Program-made: the position numbers and the translations under genes
Part shown: positions 47,220-56,191 of the stretch, piece after piece
How positions within the stretch are numbered: the first letter of the stretch is position 1
Layout: each line of letters begins with the position of its first letter
From: Flavivirga amylovorans
Lineage (GTDB): Bacteria; Bacteroidota; Bacteroidia; Flavobacteriales; Flavobacteriaceae
Direction: 5' to 3'
Assembly: GCF_030540875.1 (NCBI RefSeq)
Contig: NZ_JAUOEM010000001.1
Coordinates: forward strand, 992,001-1,056,000
Length of the DNA stretch: 64,000 nt
The notes under the pieces: generated by a model
Told to the model about the DNA's origin: nothing
The model's database searches: none
Seen by the model: only the letters and a program-made list of their open reading frames with translations

Positions 47220-48062
47220 ATGACAAATTTTAATGGAAATATTCTGGAAGAAAATACAATTCTTTCAATCGAAAATCGAGGCTATAACTATGGAGATGCT
47301 TTATTTGAAACCATTAAAGTAAGTTTTGGTAAAATCTTATTTTGGGAAGATCATTATTTTAGACTCATGGCTTCTATGCGAATTATGCGTATGGAAATTC
47401 CAATGAATTTTACTATGGAATATTTGGAAGAACAGATTCTTGCTACATTGCATTCGAATGAATTATTAAAAGCATCAGCAAGAGTTAAATTGTTGGTACA
47501 TAGAAACGAAGGAGGGCTATATACTCCAAATACGAACGATGTAAGTTTTATAATTTCAGTAAAGCCTATTCAAGATGATTTTTATTTGTTTCAAGATCAT
47601 TTTTATGAAGTTGATTTGTTTAAAGATTATTATGTGTCACCTAGCTTATTATCAACATTAAAAACGAATAATAAAGTATTAAATGTGGTAGGAAGTATTT
47701 ATGCAAAAGAGAATAGCTTACATAACTGTTTGGTTTTGAATACCAATAAACATGTTATAGAAGCTCTTAACGGTAATGTTTTTGTTGTAAAAGGTAATGT
47801 TATAAAAACAGCTCCAATAAGTGATGGTTGTTTAAAAGGGGTTATGCGCAAGCAACTTATAGATATTATTAAAAGTATTCCCGATTATGAAATTGTTGAA
47901 GATTCAATATCTCCATTTGAGCTTCAAAAAGCTGACGAAATTTTTATAACAAATGCTATCGTTGGTATTCAACCCGTATCTAAATATAGAAAGAAGGTAT
48001 ATGTTAGTCAGGTATCTAAAAATTTACTACAAAAGTTAAATGTAAAAATAAGATTGAACTAA
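47220..48062 (+). CDS. Class IV PLP-dependent aminotransferase (PabC/IlvE-like)
   Basis: A 280-residue cytosolic enzyme. ENRGYNYGDALFETIKV at residues 18-34 is the class IV opening, ARVKLLVHR is the central strand, Lys148 in LSTLKTNNK is the probable PLP lysine, and ADEIFITNAIVGIQPV is the C-terminal phosphate-side block. The size and the ITNA motif favour 4-amino-4-deoxychorismate lyase (folate synthesis), though branched-chain or D-amino-acid aminotransferases share the fold. It overlaps the end of the convergent yqgE gene by 4 bases. Confidence 0.85.
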   Translation: MTNFNGNILEENTILSIENRGYNYGDALFETIKVSFGKILFWEDHYFRLMASMRIMRMEIPMNFTMEYLEEQILATLHSNELLKASARVKLLVHRNEGGLYTPNTNDVSFIISVKPIQDDFYLFQDHFYEVDLFKDYYVSPSLLSTLKTNNKVLNVVGSIYAKENSLHNCLVLNTNKHVIEALNGNVFVVKGNVIKTAPISDGCLKGVMRKQLIDIIKSIPDYEIVEDSISPFELQKADEIFITNAIVGIQPVSKYRKKVYVSQVSKNLLQKLNVKIRLN

Positions 48063-48619
48063 TTATAGTTTGGGTTCTCTGGTGCATTAGACCAAATACT
48101 ATATTCTCCTCCAAACTCTAACATTTTCTCTTTCCAAAATGATTTATAATCTTTTTCTATAATATTGTTTTTATAAATATTTTCAGTAACAACCCAAGAA
48201 TTGGCTCTAAGCTCTTCTTCCAACTGGTCAGCTTCCCAACCAGAATATCCTAAAAAAAATCGAATATCGTTCTCGTTTATATCACCATTAGTAATAAGTT
48301 CTGCTACTTTACTAAAATCTCCTCCCCAAAAAATACCTAAAGAAATTTCAATACTTTCTGGTATTAACTTTGGTATCTTATGAATGAAATACAAATTATC
48401 CTGCTCTACAGGACCTCCATTATAAACTTTATAAGTAGCTTCAACTTCTGGAACCAGCTCATTGATGGTATAATCTAGAGGCTTATTGAGTATAAAGCCA
48501 ATAGAACCTTCTTGGGAATGATCCGCAATTAAGACTATTGAGCGATTAAAAGAAACATCACCTATTATCGCAGGTTCAGCGATTAACAAATCACCTTTCT
48601 TTGGTTTAATTGTTATCAT
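48059..48619 (-). CDS. YqgE/AlgH family protein
   Basis: A 186-residue cytosolic protein. GDLLIAEPAIIGDVSFNRSI, VLIADHSQEGSIGFILNKPL, YNGGPVEQDNLYFIH and FLGYSGWEADQLEEEL are the full set of YqgE/AlgH (UPF0301) blocks, and the length is normal. The family is widespread with no settled biochemical role; one member was linked to alginate regulation in Pseudomonas. It converges on the aminotransferase gene and lies downstream of the HU gene on the same strand. Confidence 0.92.
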   Translation of the reverse strand: MITIKPKKGDLLIAEPAIIGDVSFNRSIVLIADHSQEGSIGFILNKPLDYTINELVPEVEATYKVYNGGPVEQDNLYFIHKIPKLIPESIEISLGIFWGGDFSKVAELITNGDINENDIRFFLGYSGWEADQLEEELRANSWVVTENIYKNNIIEKDYKSFWKEKMLEFGGEYSIWSNAPENPNYN

Positions 48620-48695
48620 GCTTTTGAGGTATTAGTAACTAAATCTAATATTTATTTATTAAAAAAGCAACTGTTTTATAGATATAAAATAAAAA

Positions 48696-48719
48696 ATGCC
48701 TCCAAATATTGAAGACATC
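48696..48719 (-). terminator. Candidate terminator of the HU gene
   Basis: ATGCCTCC and GAAGACAT form an imperfect stem, and on the minus strand the hairpin is followed by a six-T run, 26 bases beyond the HU stop. Confidence 0.45.
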
Positions 48720-48744
48720 TTTATAATATAAAAGAAGTAAACGA

Positions 48745-49017
48745 CTAGTTTACTGCATTTGATAAATCTGATCCAGCTTTAAACTTAACAACGTTTTTAG
48801 CTTTAATTTTGATAGTTTGTCCAGTTTGAGGGTTTCTTCCTTCTCTTGCAGCTCTTTTAGAAACTGACCAAGATCCAAACCCTACTAAAGAAACTCTATT
48901 ACCTTTTTGTAAAGCTCCTTCAATTTCAATGATTGCACACTCTAAAGCTTTCTTTGCAGCTGCTTTAGTGATTCCTGCGTGTTCTGCCATTGCGTCGATT
49001 AAATCTGTTTTGTTCAT
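48745..49017 (-). CDS. HU-family DNA-binding protein
   Basis: A 90-residue histone-like protein of standard length. The helical N-terminus is MNKTDLIDAMAEHAGITKAA. The beta-arm with GFGSWSVSKRAAREGRNPQT holds the intercalating proline region (RNP), and KAKNVVKFKAGSDL forms the end. It bends and compacts DNA as a dimer. It is monocistronic between fmt and yqgE, both on the same strand. Confidence 0.95.
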   Translation of the reverse strand: MNKTDLIDAMAEHAGITKAAAKKALECAIIEIEGALQKGNRVSLVGFGSWSVSKRAAREGRNPQTGQTIKIKAKNVVKFKAGSDLSNAVN

Positions 49018-49205
49018 AATATAAAATTTAATTATTAATAAATTGGTTAAACATTATTGTTAAATCCTACTACAAATTTATACGGATTATGAAACCATGC
49101 AAGTAATAGCAAGGGAAAAACACGGTATTGTTAATAACTTGACGCTTTTGTTAATAAAGACAACGTATTTTATCGATGATTTGTAATATCAATGAGAATA
49201 AGGGT

Positions 49206-50153
49206 TTAGAGCGCTTTGGCATTTGCTTCAAAAGTATAACCGTTTAAAAGCGATTTTATATCCATAGTGCGCTTACCTGGAAGCTTAATTTCCTTTATGG
49301 TGATGTAACCATTTGTAACTGCTATCTTTAGCTCTTTTTTATTAGAAATTATACTTCCAATACTTTTTGTGTGTGGTGTTATTTCTTTATCTGCTCGATA
49401 TATTTTTACGTCTAATTCATCTTCTCCATTTATAAAAGTACACCAAGCTGCTGGATATGGGCTTAAACCACGTATTTTATTATATATATTGTCTATAGAG
49501 GCATTCCAGTCAATTTTGCAATTGTCTTTATGTAACTTATAAGCCGTTCTAATATTTTTTGTTGTCTTCTGTGGAGTGGTTTTAACGTCTCCTTTTTTTA
49601 TAGCGTTAACCGTTTGTATAACTAAGGTACTCCCTATATTCATTAGTTTATCATGGAGGCTCCCTACGTTTTCATCAGACTCTATGTCTATTTCTTCTTG
49701 GAGAATCATGTCACCAGTATCAATTTTTTCGTCAATAAAGAACGTTGAAACCCCTGTTTTGACTTCACCATTAATAATAGCCCAGTTAATAGGAGCGGCC
49801 CCACGATAGTTTGGTAGTAATGATGCGTGCAAATTAAAAGTACCATATTCAGGCATTTGCCAAACTACTTTTGGTAACATTCTAAATGCTACAACAATTT
49901 GAAGATTTGCTTTAAGAGCTTTTAGCTCGTCCAAAAAATCACCCTGCTTTAAATTGGTAGGTTGTAGAATGTTTAAATCAGCTTCTTTGGCATATATTTT
50001 CACAGCACTTTCATTAAGCTTGCGACCGCGTCCAGCTGGTTTATCTGGAGCAGTAATAACACCAACGATATGATACTTGTTTTCGACTAGTGCTTTTAAA
50101 GTGGTAACAGCAAAATCTGGTGTTCCCATAAATACAATTCTTAAATCCCTCAT
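49206..50153 (-). CDS. fmt: Methionyl-tRNA formyltransferase
   Basis: A 315-residue cytosolic enzyme that formylates initiator Met-tRNA with 10-formyl-tetrahydrofolate. RIVFMGTPDFAVTTLKALVE opens the Rossmann part. FNLHASLLPNYRGAAPINWA contains the catalytic Asn-His pair and the SLLP loop, FIDEKIDTGDM completes the site, and the C-terminal OB fold contains IRGLSPYPAAWCTF. Its start overlaps the recQ stop by 4 bases, so it is translated from a shared transcript with recQ and the upstream ATPase. Confidence 0.96.
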   Translation of the reverse strand: MRDLRIVFMGTPDFAVTTLKALVENKYHIVGVITAPDKPAGRGRKLNESAVKIYAKEADLNILQPTNLKQGDFLDELKALKANLQIVVAFRMLPKVVWQMPEYGTFNLHASLLPNYRGAAPINWAIINGEVKTGVSTFFIDEKIDTGDMILQEEIDIESDENVGSLHDKLMNIGSTLVIQTVNAIKKGDVKTTPQKTTKNIRTAYKLHKDNCKIDWNASIDNIYNKIRGLSPYPAAWCTFINGEDELDVKIYRADKEITPHTKSIGSIISNKKELKIAVTNGYITIKEIKLPGKRTMDIKSLLNGYTFEANAKAL

Positions 50154-52054
50154 GTATGACTTAATTTATATGTGTTTGTTGGTGTAATAGTTATTATGTG
50201 ATGTTCTAATAATAGTTTTAATACTATTTTCAAATCTGTTTCTTTACAATTCAGGGTTGAAATTATATCTCTAGATGATTTATCGCCGTTTTCTAATAAT
50301 TCTACAATACGTTTTTTTATTGTATTAGTGTCTTGCGGTGTAACTGCTTTTTTAGACTCAATACAAATCGAGCACATATCACAGGGTTTTATGTCTTTTT
50401 CACCAAAGTAGGAGAGGAGCTGCATGCTTCTACAAACCGAATCATTTTCAATATAATTAAGCATGGCATTAACTTGATGCTGTTTTAATTTGTTTTGTTG
50501 TTCTATAATTGATGCAATTCTATTAATAGTTTTATCATCTTCCCTAGGTTCTATAAAAGTAATTTGAGCATCTGTTTTTGCTAAGTTCAAGGTAATGATT
50601 TTATCACTTTCTAATTGTTGAAGTACGTGAGTTAATTTAGTTTCACTTACCGATGCTTTGTTAGAAATTTTCATCAAATCAATTTTTGTAACATGATCAA
50701 AAATACCACCGTACATTCTTAATATTGATTTTACAATCATACTAAAATCTTGATGTGTTTCTAGATAATTAAAAAGCGAAGAGCTTGATATAACAAATTG
50801 AGCAGTTACTTTGTTTTTAAATTGTTTCGATAAGGTAATAATACTATTTCTATCTAATAACAATAATGTATTATAACATAAAACAGAACTAAAATTATAA
50901 GTTTTACAAAAGGTATTAAACTCAAAATCAAAAGTTAGATATTCGCCTTCTCCATAAGATATTTGAAAATAACTACATAGTTTTCTATAAACTTGTTTTA
51001 CAAAATTGACTGTTGGTAAAATACTTAAAAACTGATTTTTAACTAAGGTAGCATCACTATTGTTTTTAAGAATTACGGCAAAAGCCTTTTCTCCATTACG
51101 GCCTACACGACCTGCCTCTTGAAAATAACTTTCAATACTTTCTGGTAAATTAAAATGAATAACCGTTTTAACATCTGGCTTATCAATGCCCATACCAAAA
51201 GCATTCGTGGCTACCATAACTTGTTTTTTGTTTTGAGACCACGCAGCCATATTAGAGTCTTTTTCGATATTGGAAAGACCTCCGTGGTAATATGTAGATG
51301 TAATATTTTTAGACTCTAAAAAAGTACTAATCTCCAGGGTTAGTTTTCTATTTCTAACATATATAATAGATGAGGTTTTATATTTTTTTAAAATAGTTTC
51401 AAGTCTATAATATTTATCATTCTCATGAAATACCATGTATGCCAGATTCGGTCTAACAAAAGATTGTTTAAATATTTTGGGTTGAATAAAATCGAGTTCT
51501 TTTATAATGTCTTCAACGACTTCTGGTCTCGCAGAAGCCGTTAAGGCTACGACATTTACACTGGGTTGTATTTGACGTAATAACGATATGTTTTTGTATG
51601 CAGGTCTAAAATCGCTTCCCCATTGTGAAATACAATGCGCTTCATCAACAGCTATTAAATTTACATGCATTTGTTTTATGCGATCTTGTACTAATTCCTG
51701 TTGTAAACGTTCTGGCGATAGATATAAAAATTTGTAATTTCCGTAGACACAATTGTCCAAAAGGGTGTCTAATTGGCTGTAGCTTATTCCGCTTGTAATT
51801 GACATAGCTTTGATGCCTTTATTATTTAAGGCTTGTACCTGATCTTTCATAAGAGAAATTAAAGGCGAAATAACAATACAAATGCCTTTTTTTGCTAAGG
51901 CGGGAATTTGAAAACATAATGATTTTCCACCACCAGTTGGTAATAGAACAAAAGTATCCTCTCCTTCAATAACAGCATTGATGATAGCTTCTTGGTTGAG
52001 CCTGAATGATGTAAACTTCCAATAGCGTTCCAATATGTTTATGGGGTGTTCCAT
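50150..52054 (-). CDS. recQ: RecQ-family ATP-dependent DNA helicase
   Basis: A 634-residue 3'-5' DNA helicase. It has Walker A LLPTGGGKSLCFQIPAL, DEAHCISQWGSDFRPAYK (DEAH and the RecQ aromatic loop), YYHGGLSNIEKD, and QEAGRVGRNGE motif VI. A zinc-binding cluster follows (CRSMQLLSYFGEKDIKPCDM plus CSIC), then a winged-helix region. There is no obvious HRDC domain; the last 70 residues form a short helical tail. It sits between fmt and the AAA ATPase with 4-base overlap and 2-base spacing, an arrangement that indicates one operon. Confidence 0.95.
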   Translation of the reverse strand: MEHPINILERYWKFTSFRLNQEAIINAVIEGEDTFVLLPTGGGKSLCFQIPALAKKGICIVISPLISLMKDQVQALNNKGIKAMSITSGISYSQLDTLLDNCVYGNYKFLYLSPERLQQELVQDRIKQMHVNLIAVDEAHCISQWGSDFRPAYKNISLLRQIQPSVNVVALTASARPEVVEDIIKELDFIQPKIFKQSFVRPNLAYMVFHENDKYYRLETILKKYKTSSIIYVRNRKLTLEISTFLESKNITSTYYHGGLSNIEKDSNMAAWSQNKKQVMVATNAFGMGIDKPDVKTVIHFNLPESIESYFQEAGRVGRNGEKAFAVILKNNSDATLVKNQFLSILPTVNFVKQVYRKLCSYFQISYGEGEYLTFDFEFNTFCKTYNFSSVLCYNTLLLLDRNSIITLSKQFKNKVTAQFVISSSSLFNYLETHQDFSMIVKSILRMYGGIFDHVTKIDLMKISNKASVSETKLTHVLQQLESDKIITLNLAKTDAQITFIEPREDDKTINRIASIIEQQNKLKQHQVNAMLNYIENDSVCRSMQLLSYFGEKDIKPCDMCSICIESKKAVTPQDTNTIKKRIVELLENGDKSSRDIISTLNCKETDLKIVLKLLLEHHIITITPTNTYKLSHT

Positions 52055-52056
52055 AA

Positions 52057-52605
52057 TTACATATCTAATGTGTTTAAAATAAAATCGACTCTATTTTTAA
52101 TGGTGCCAAAGGGAACATCAATTAAGCTGTAATTAAAATTTTGATAGGTATTCAGTAAATGTTTATGAATGTCTAAAGCTTGTTCAAAATTTTCGTAACG
52201 CTCATTATCACTCTTGTAAATGGCTTCCCAAGGTTTTAAAATAAAAACGATATCATAAGCTGAATCGTTACAGGTATCTACAAAACTCTGTGGATAAGAG
52301 TCGCCTATATAATCCATATAAGCTAACACATCTGGTAAGCCTCTATCAAAAAATACAATTTCAGAAGACAGTATATTGGAATCTAAAAACTGTTGTTGCC
52401 TGCCTTTTAAAAGTAATTCACTAAACAATAAAGGGTTGGTTAAAAATAGTTGGTCAATGCCTTCTTTTTTTGCATTTAAAGTAACTTGACGTGAAATTTC
52501 TTCAAGACAGGTGTGGCCTCTATCAATCAATTCATTTATTAAAGTAGATTTCCCTGTTCCCGGCCCCCCTGTAATTACAATCTTTTTAGTATTCAAAACT
52601 GGCAT
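52057..52605 (-). CDS. AAA-type ATPase / nucleoside kinase-like protein
   Basis: A 182-residue cytosolic P-loop protein. Walker A is ITGGPGTGKSTLINEL at residues 11-26; FFDRGLPDVLAYMDYIG is a Walker B/LID-like block and FILKPWEAIYKSDNERYEN a third conserved block. This is the AAA_28 (NadR-like) type, related to nucleoside and deoxynucleoside kinases. The substrate is unknown. It is the first gene of the minus-strand recQ-fmt operon. Confidence 0.85.
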   Translation of the reverse strand: MPVLNTKKIVITGGPGTGKSTLINELIDRGHTCLEEISRQVTLNAKKEGIDQLFLTNPLLFSELLLKGRQQQFLDSNILSSEIVFFDRGLPDVLAYMDYIGDSYPQSFVDTCNDSAYDIVFILKPWEAIYKSDNERYENFEQALDIHKHLLNTYQNFNYSLIDVPFGTIKNRVDFILNTLDM

Positions 52606-52774
52606 TATTTTGCTGTAAAAATCGGAATTAAACTGCGATAAAAAAAATGTATACAGAAACAGTTATAATCAAAGTTCTTTATTCATATAGTTGTGATTGA
52701 GTGACTGTTATTTTATTGTGTGGAGAAGTCGTTAAGTATGCTGTTAAAAATGATGATTTAAACAGATGAAACTG

Positions 52775-52782
52775 TATATTTG
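52775..52782 (+). promoter_or_regulatory. Possible -7 box (TATATTTG) for the DUF493 gene
   Basis: TATATTTG fits TAnnTTTG and lies 12 bases before the start codon, giving a very short leader. No clear TTTG is found 19-21 bases upstream. Confidence 0.3.
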
Positions 52783-52794
52783 TAGGATATAAAA

Positions 52795-53094
52795 ATGACT
52801 ATGAGTACATCTCCAAATTCCGAAGAGTTTTACGAAAAGCTAAAAGGACAATTACATGAAACTGCAAGTTGGCCAACAGAGTATTTATATAAATTTATTG
52901 TGAAATCTGATGTTGAAAAAATAGATAAACTAGAAACTATTTTTAATAACCTAGGAGCAGTAATAAATAAGAATGAATCTAAAAATGGCAAATATACAAG
53001 TATTTCAATCAATTTGTTGATGAAAGACCCTGATGCTGTTATTGAAAAGTATAAAGAAGTAGCAGAAAAAGTTGAAGGGGTGATAAGTCTTTAG
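52795..53094 (+). CDS. DUF493 (YbeD-like) family protein
   Basis: A 99-residue cytosolic protein. EEFYEKLKGQLHETASWPTE, YLYKFIVKSD and ISINLLMKDPDAVIEKYKEV fit DUF493, a small ferredoxin-like/ACT-like fold. In E. coli YbeD is thought to regulate lipoate or protease systems; no role is set for Flavobacteriia. It leads the conserved DUF493-DUF4290-murA order. Confidence 0.88.
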   Translation: MTMSTSPNSEEFYEKLKGQLHETASWPTEYLYKFIVKSDVEKIDKLETIFNNLGAVINKNESKNGKYTSISINLLMKDPDAVIEKYKEVAEKVEGVISL

Positions 53095-53162
53095 TTTTTT
53101 TTTGTATTTTGCGCATGCATACCAACTTACATGCATAAATAATTAATTCTACACATTTAATT

Positions 53163-53816
53163 TTGATTATAGATAACTTAGAATACAATACAGAGCGTGA
53201 ACATTTGATCATTCCAGAATATGGTCGGCATATGCAGAAAATGATTAACTATGCCAAGAGTATAGACGTGAAAGAAGAGCGTAATAAGGTTGCAAAAGCC
53301 ATTATTGCCGTTATGGGAAATATACAACCACATTTAAGAGATGTTCCAGATTTCCAACATAAACTTTGGGATCAACTTTTTATAATGGCTAATTTCGAGT
53401 TAGACGTTGATTCTCCTTATGAGAAGCCTACGAAAGAACTTTTTGAAGAACGCCCAGAGCCTTTAAAATATCCACAAAATTTCCCTAAATATCGTTTCTA
53501 TGGAAATAATATTAAAACAATGATTGATGTTGCTAATACATGGGAAGAAGGTGAACTTAAAGAAGCATTATTATATACGATTGCTAATCATATGAAAAAG
53601 TGTTTTTTAAATTGGAATAAAGACACTGTTGAAGATGCTGTGATTTATAATCATTTATATGAGCTTTCTGGAGGTAAAATTAATTTAAAAGGTTCTAAAG
53701 AAGATTTATCCGATTCTTCTAGTTTGTTGCGTTCTAAGAACAAATTTTCAAATAATAACAGTAATAAGAAAGGCCACCACAAAAAGAATTCTAATAGACA
53801 AAGAAAACGCCACTAG
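53163..53816 (+). CDS. DUF4290 family protein (TTG start)
   Basis: A 217-residue cytosolic protein found almost only in Bacteroidota. LEYNTEREHLIIPEYGRHMQ is the family opening and RFYGNNIKTMIDVANTWEEG a central conserved block. The tail from about residue 185 is basic and Asn/Lys-rich (NKKGHHKKNSNRQRKRH), suggesting contact with nucleic acid. The start is TTG at 53163; the first ATG falls inside the conserved block, so TTG is very probably the true start. It precedes murA by 7 bases. The function is unknown. Confidence 0.85.
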   Translation: MIIDNLEYNTEREHLIIPEYGRHMQKMINYAKSIDVKEERNKVAKAIIAVMGNIQPHLRDVPDFQHKLWDQLFIMANFELDVDSPYEKPTKELFEERPEPLKYPQNFPKYRFYGNNIKTMIDVANTWEEGELKEALLYTIANHMKKCFLNWNKDTVEDAVIYNHLYELSGGKINLKGSKEDLSDSSSLLRSKNKFSNNNSNKKGHHKKNSNRQRKRH

Positions 53817-53823
53817 TTAAAGT

Positions 53824-55134
53824 ATGGGAACATTTAAAATTGAGGGTGGTCACCAACTAAAAGGAAGTATACAACCTCAGGGAGCTAAAAATGAAGCGTT
53901 ACAAATTTTATGCGCAGTGTTACTAACTCCAGAATTAGTAACGATCAATAATATTCCTGACATTGTTGATGTTAATAAGCTAATTAGTTTATTAAGAAAA
54001 TTAGGAGTTAAAATTCAAAAAATAGCACACGGATCATATACGTTCCAATCAGACGATATAGATTTGGATTATTTAGAATCTGATGAATTTAAAGTTGATG
54101 GACGTGGTTTACGTGGATCGATTATGATAGTAGGGCCTTTATTGGCCCGTTTTGGAAAAGGCTATATTCCAAAGCCTGGAGGTGATAAAATTGGACGAAG
54201 ACGATTAGATACACATTTTGAAGGACTTATAAATCTAGGGGCTAAATTTAGATATAGTAAAGAAGAGCAATTTTACGGTGTTGAAGCTGATAAATTAAAA
54301 GGAGCTTATATGCTTCTTGAAGAGGCTTCAGTTACTGGAACTGCAAATATTGTTATGGCAGCAGTTTTAGCAGAGGGCAAGACAACTATATATAACGCTG
54401 CTTGCGAGCCTTACTTACAACAGTTATGTAAAATGCTAAATAGAATGGGCGCCAAAATAAGCGGTGTTGGATCTAATATGTTGATTGTTGATGGCGTTGA
54501 GGCTTTAAGAGGAACAGACCATAGAATGCTGCCGGATATGATTGAAATTGGTAGCTGGATTGGACTTGCTGCTATGACAAAAAGCGAGCTGACTATTACC
54601 AACGTGTCTTGGGACGATCTAGGAGTGATTCCAAATGTTTTTAGAAAACTAGGTATTACTGTTGAACGCAAAGGAGATGATATTTATATTCCTGCCCATA
54701 CTGATGGTTATGAAATACAAAGTTTTATTGATGGATCTATTTTAACGATTTCTGATGCACCATGGCCTGGGTTTACACCCGATTTATTAAGTATTATTTT
54801 AGTTGTGGCCACACAAGCTAGAGGAAGTGTTTTAGTACACCAAAAAATGTTTGAGAGTCGTTTATTCTTTGTTGATAAATTAATTGACATGGGAGCAAAG
54901 ATTATATTGTGTGATCCACACCGAGCGACAGTTATAGGTCACGATTATAAATCGACATTAAAAGCAACAACTATGACGTCTCCAGATATTAGAGCAGGAG
55001 TATCATTGCTTATCGCTGCGCTTTCGGCAAAAGGGACATCAACAATTCAGAACATAGAACAGATTGATCGTGGCTATGAGCGTATAGATGAACGTTTACG
55101 TGCTATTGGAGCTAAAATAGAAAGAATAGATTAA
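53824..55134 (+). CDS. murA: UDP-N-acetylglucosamine 1-carboxyvinyltransferase, Cys-to-Asp variant
   Basis: A 436-residue cytosolic enzyme that adds enolpyruvate to UDP-GlcNAc, the first committed step of peptidoglycan synthesis. Lys22 in QGAKNEALQI, the IPDIVDV loop and PDMIEIGSWIGLAAM are conserved, and SLLIAALSAKGTSTI and IDRGYERIDERLRAIGA mark the C-terminal domain. The catalytic loop reads KPGGDKIGRRRLDTH with Asp121 at the place of the usual Cys (C115 in E. coli). Such natural Cys-to-Asp forms stay active but resist fosfomycin. It is the last gene of the DUF493-DUF4290-murA group. Confidence 0.96.
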   Translation: MGTFKIEGGHQLKGSIQPQGAKNEALQILCAVLLTPELVTINNIPDIVDVNKLISLLRKLGVKIQKIAHGSYTFQSDDIDLDYLESDEFKVDGRGLRGSIMIVGPLLARFGKGYIPKPGGDKIGRRRLDTHFEGLINLGAKFRYSKEEQFYGVEADKLKGAYMLLEEASVTGTANIVMAAVLAEGKTTIYNAACEPYLQQLCKMLNRMGAKISGVGSNMLIVDGVEALRGTDHRMLPDMIEIGSWIGLAAMTKSELTITNVSWDDLGVIPNVFRKLGITVERKGDDIYIPAHTDGYEIQSFIDGSILTISDAPWPGFTPDLLSIILVVATQARGSVLVHQKMFESRLFFVDKLIDMGAKIILCDPHRATVIGHDYKSTLKATTMTSPDIRAGVSLLIAALSAKGTSTIQNIEQIDRGYERIDERLRAIGAKIERID

Positions 55135-55171
55135 ATAGATTAGCTGTTGTTCCGTTTCGGTTTTTATCATA

Positions 55172-55416
55172 TCATTTTATAGCAAAATGTAATTCGTCAT
55201 ATTTATCTTTTATATATTTTAAGAAATACAACCCTTTAGAATCTATATTCTCAAATTCTTCCCATTCACTTTTTGGAAAGTTATGGTATTGTCTGATTTG
55301 CCTGTTTTTTTAAGCTCAATTTCTAAAATTTTATTCTCTGAATCATACCCTATACTAACGTGAGTTCGACCTAAGAAACTTGTCTTTACGTTTAGAAAAA
55401 GCCTAGCTTTTAACAT
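55172..55416 (-). pseudogene. Frameshifted KTSC-domain small protein gene
   Basis: From the ATG at 55416 the minus strand reads THVSIGYDSENKILEIELKK and then loses frame. The second frame continues QYHNFPKSEWEEF, then KGLYFLKYIKDKYDEL, to TGA at 55172. Joined, these follow the KTSC domain pattern (SIGYD...LEIEF...YQYxxVP...SKGxYFxxxIKDxY). The two frames meet in a run of seven T (55305-55311); eight would restore an 81-residue protein. The break is therefore one base, either a true mutation or a sequencing slip. The N-terminal part overlaps the left arm of an inverted repeat. Confidence 0.7.
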
Positions 55417-55477
55417 TAACTTTGTGCAAACAAATCAAATGTGCCTTAATCTTTTAGCTAGGTCGAAAACTCACGTT
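55357..55477. repeat. Inverted repeat flanking the start of the KTSC-type gene
   Basis: AACGTGAGTTCGACCTA at 55357-55373 is mirrored by TAGGTCGAAAACTCACGTT at 55459-55477; the arms match completely except for two extra bases in the right arm. They enclose 85 bases. Being 17-19 bp, they exceed chance for a region of this size and may mark an old insertion or duplication. Confidence 0.55.
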
Positions 55478-55516
55478 ATTGTTAATATTAAGAGTTTATT
55501 GATGTTATCTCATATT

Positions 55517-56095
55517 CTAAAACATAGGGTGGTCATTCGCTACTACTTTAGGAACTCGCTGTATAACATCCCAATGTTCAACAAGTTTATTGTCTTCAAC
55601 TCTAAATACATCCATAACAGAAGTAGGCCTGGGCTCTAAACCTGTTTTGGTATGAATAAAAACTAAATCGTCAGCGGCAAATAACTTTTGAACATCAATT
55701 GTTTCTTTACTTGCTGTTGGAAACCATGGACTAGCCCAATCAATTAATGCTTGCTTACCATCTGCAAGACTTGGGTTATGCTGTATATAAATATCCCCTA
55801 TATATTTATGAATAGACTCCAAATTTTTATCTCCAAAAAATTCTTGATAAAAATCGCTAACCAATTTTTCATTTGCTTCTAATCTTGCTGCTTCAATAGC
55901 CAGATTTTCATTTGCTTCAACTTTCACATTCAACTCTTCAATAACCAACTCCAATCTTTCAATTTCTGCCAAAAGCTCTTCAATTCTTGTTTGTTGCGTT
56001 TCTAACTGTTCGGTATCATTACCATCATCTTCAGAGCATGAATTAAGACATAATAATAAAATGGTTAACAGTGTAAATACTTTAAATGATTTCAT
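55517..56095 (-). CDS. SnoaL-like (NTF2 fold) lipoprotein
   Basis: A 192-residue lipoprotein (lipobox CLNSC, Cys20). After an acidic linker, residues about 30-75 form a coiled coil rich in Glu and Leu (RIEELLAEIERLELVIEELN). The C-terminal 115 residues are SnoaL-like: VSDFYQEFFGDKNLESI, IGDIYIQHNPSLADGKQALI and DVFRVEDNKLVEHWDVIQRV. Related polyketide-cyclase-like proteins are often of unknown activity. The protein would be anchored in the periplasm or on the surface. It lies downstream of the membrane AraC regulator on the same strand and may be controlled by it. Confidence 0.82.
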   Translation of the reverse strand: MKSFKVFTLLTILLLCLNSCSEDDGNDTEQLETQQTRIEELLAEIERLELVIEELNVKVEANENLAIEAARLEANEKLVSDFYQEFFGDKNLESIHKYIGDIYIQHNPSLADGKQALIDWASPWFPTASKETIDVQKLFAADDLVFIHTKTGLEPRPTSVMDVFRVEDNKLVEHWDVIQRVPKVVANDHPMF

Positions 56096-56191
56096 TTTTT
56101 TGTTTTTTATAATTATTTTTATTTGAAATCAAAAAAAGTAAATCTTGGTGTGTAAACTGTTTAGAATCCTGTTTCTAAACCAAAAAAATAA

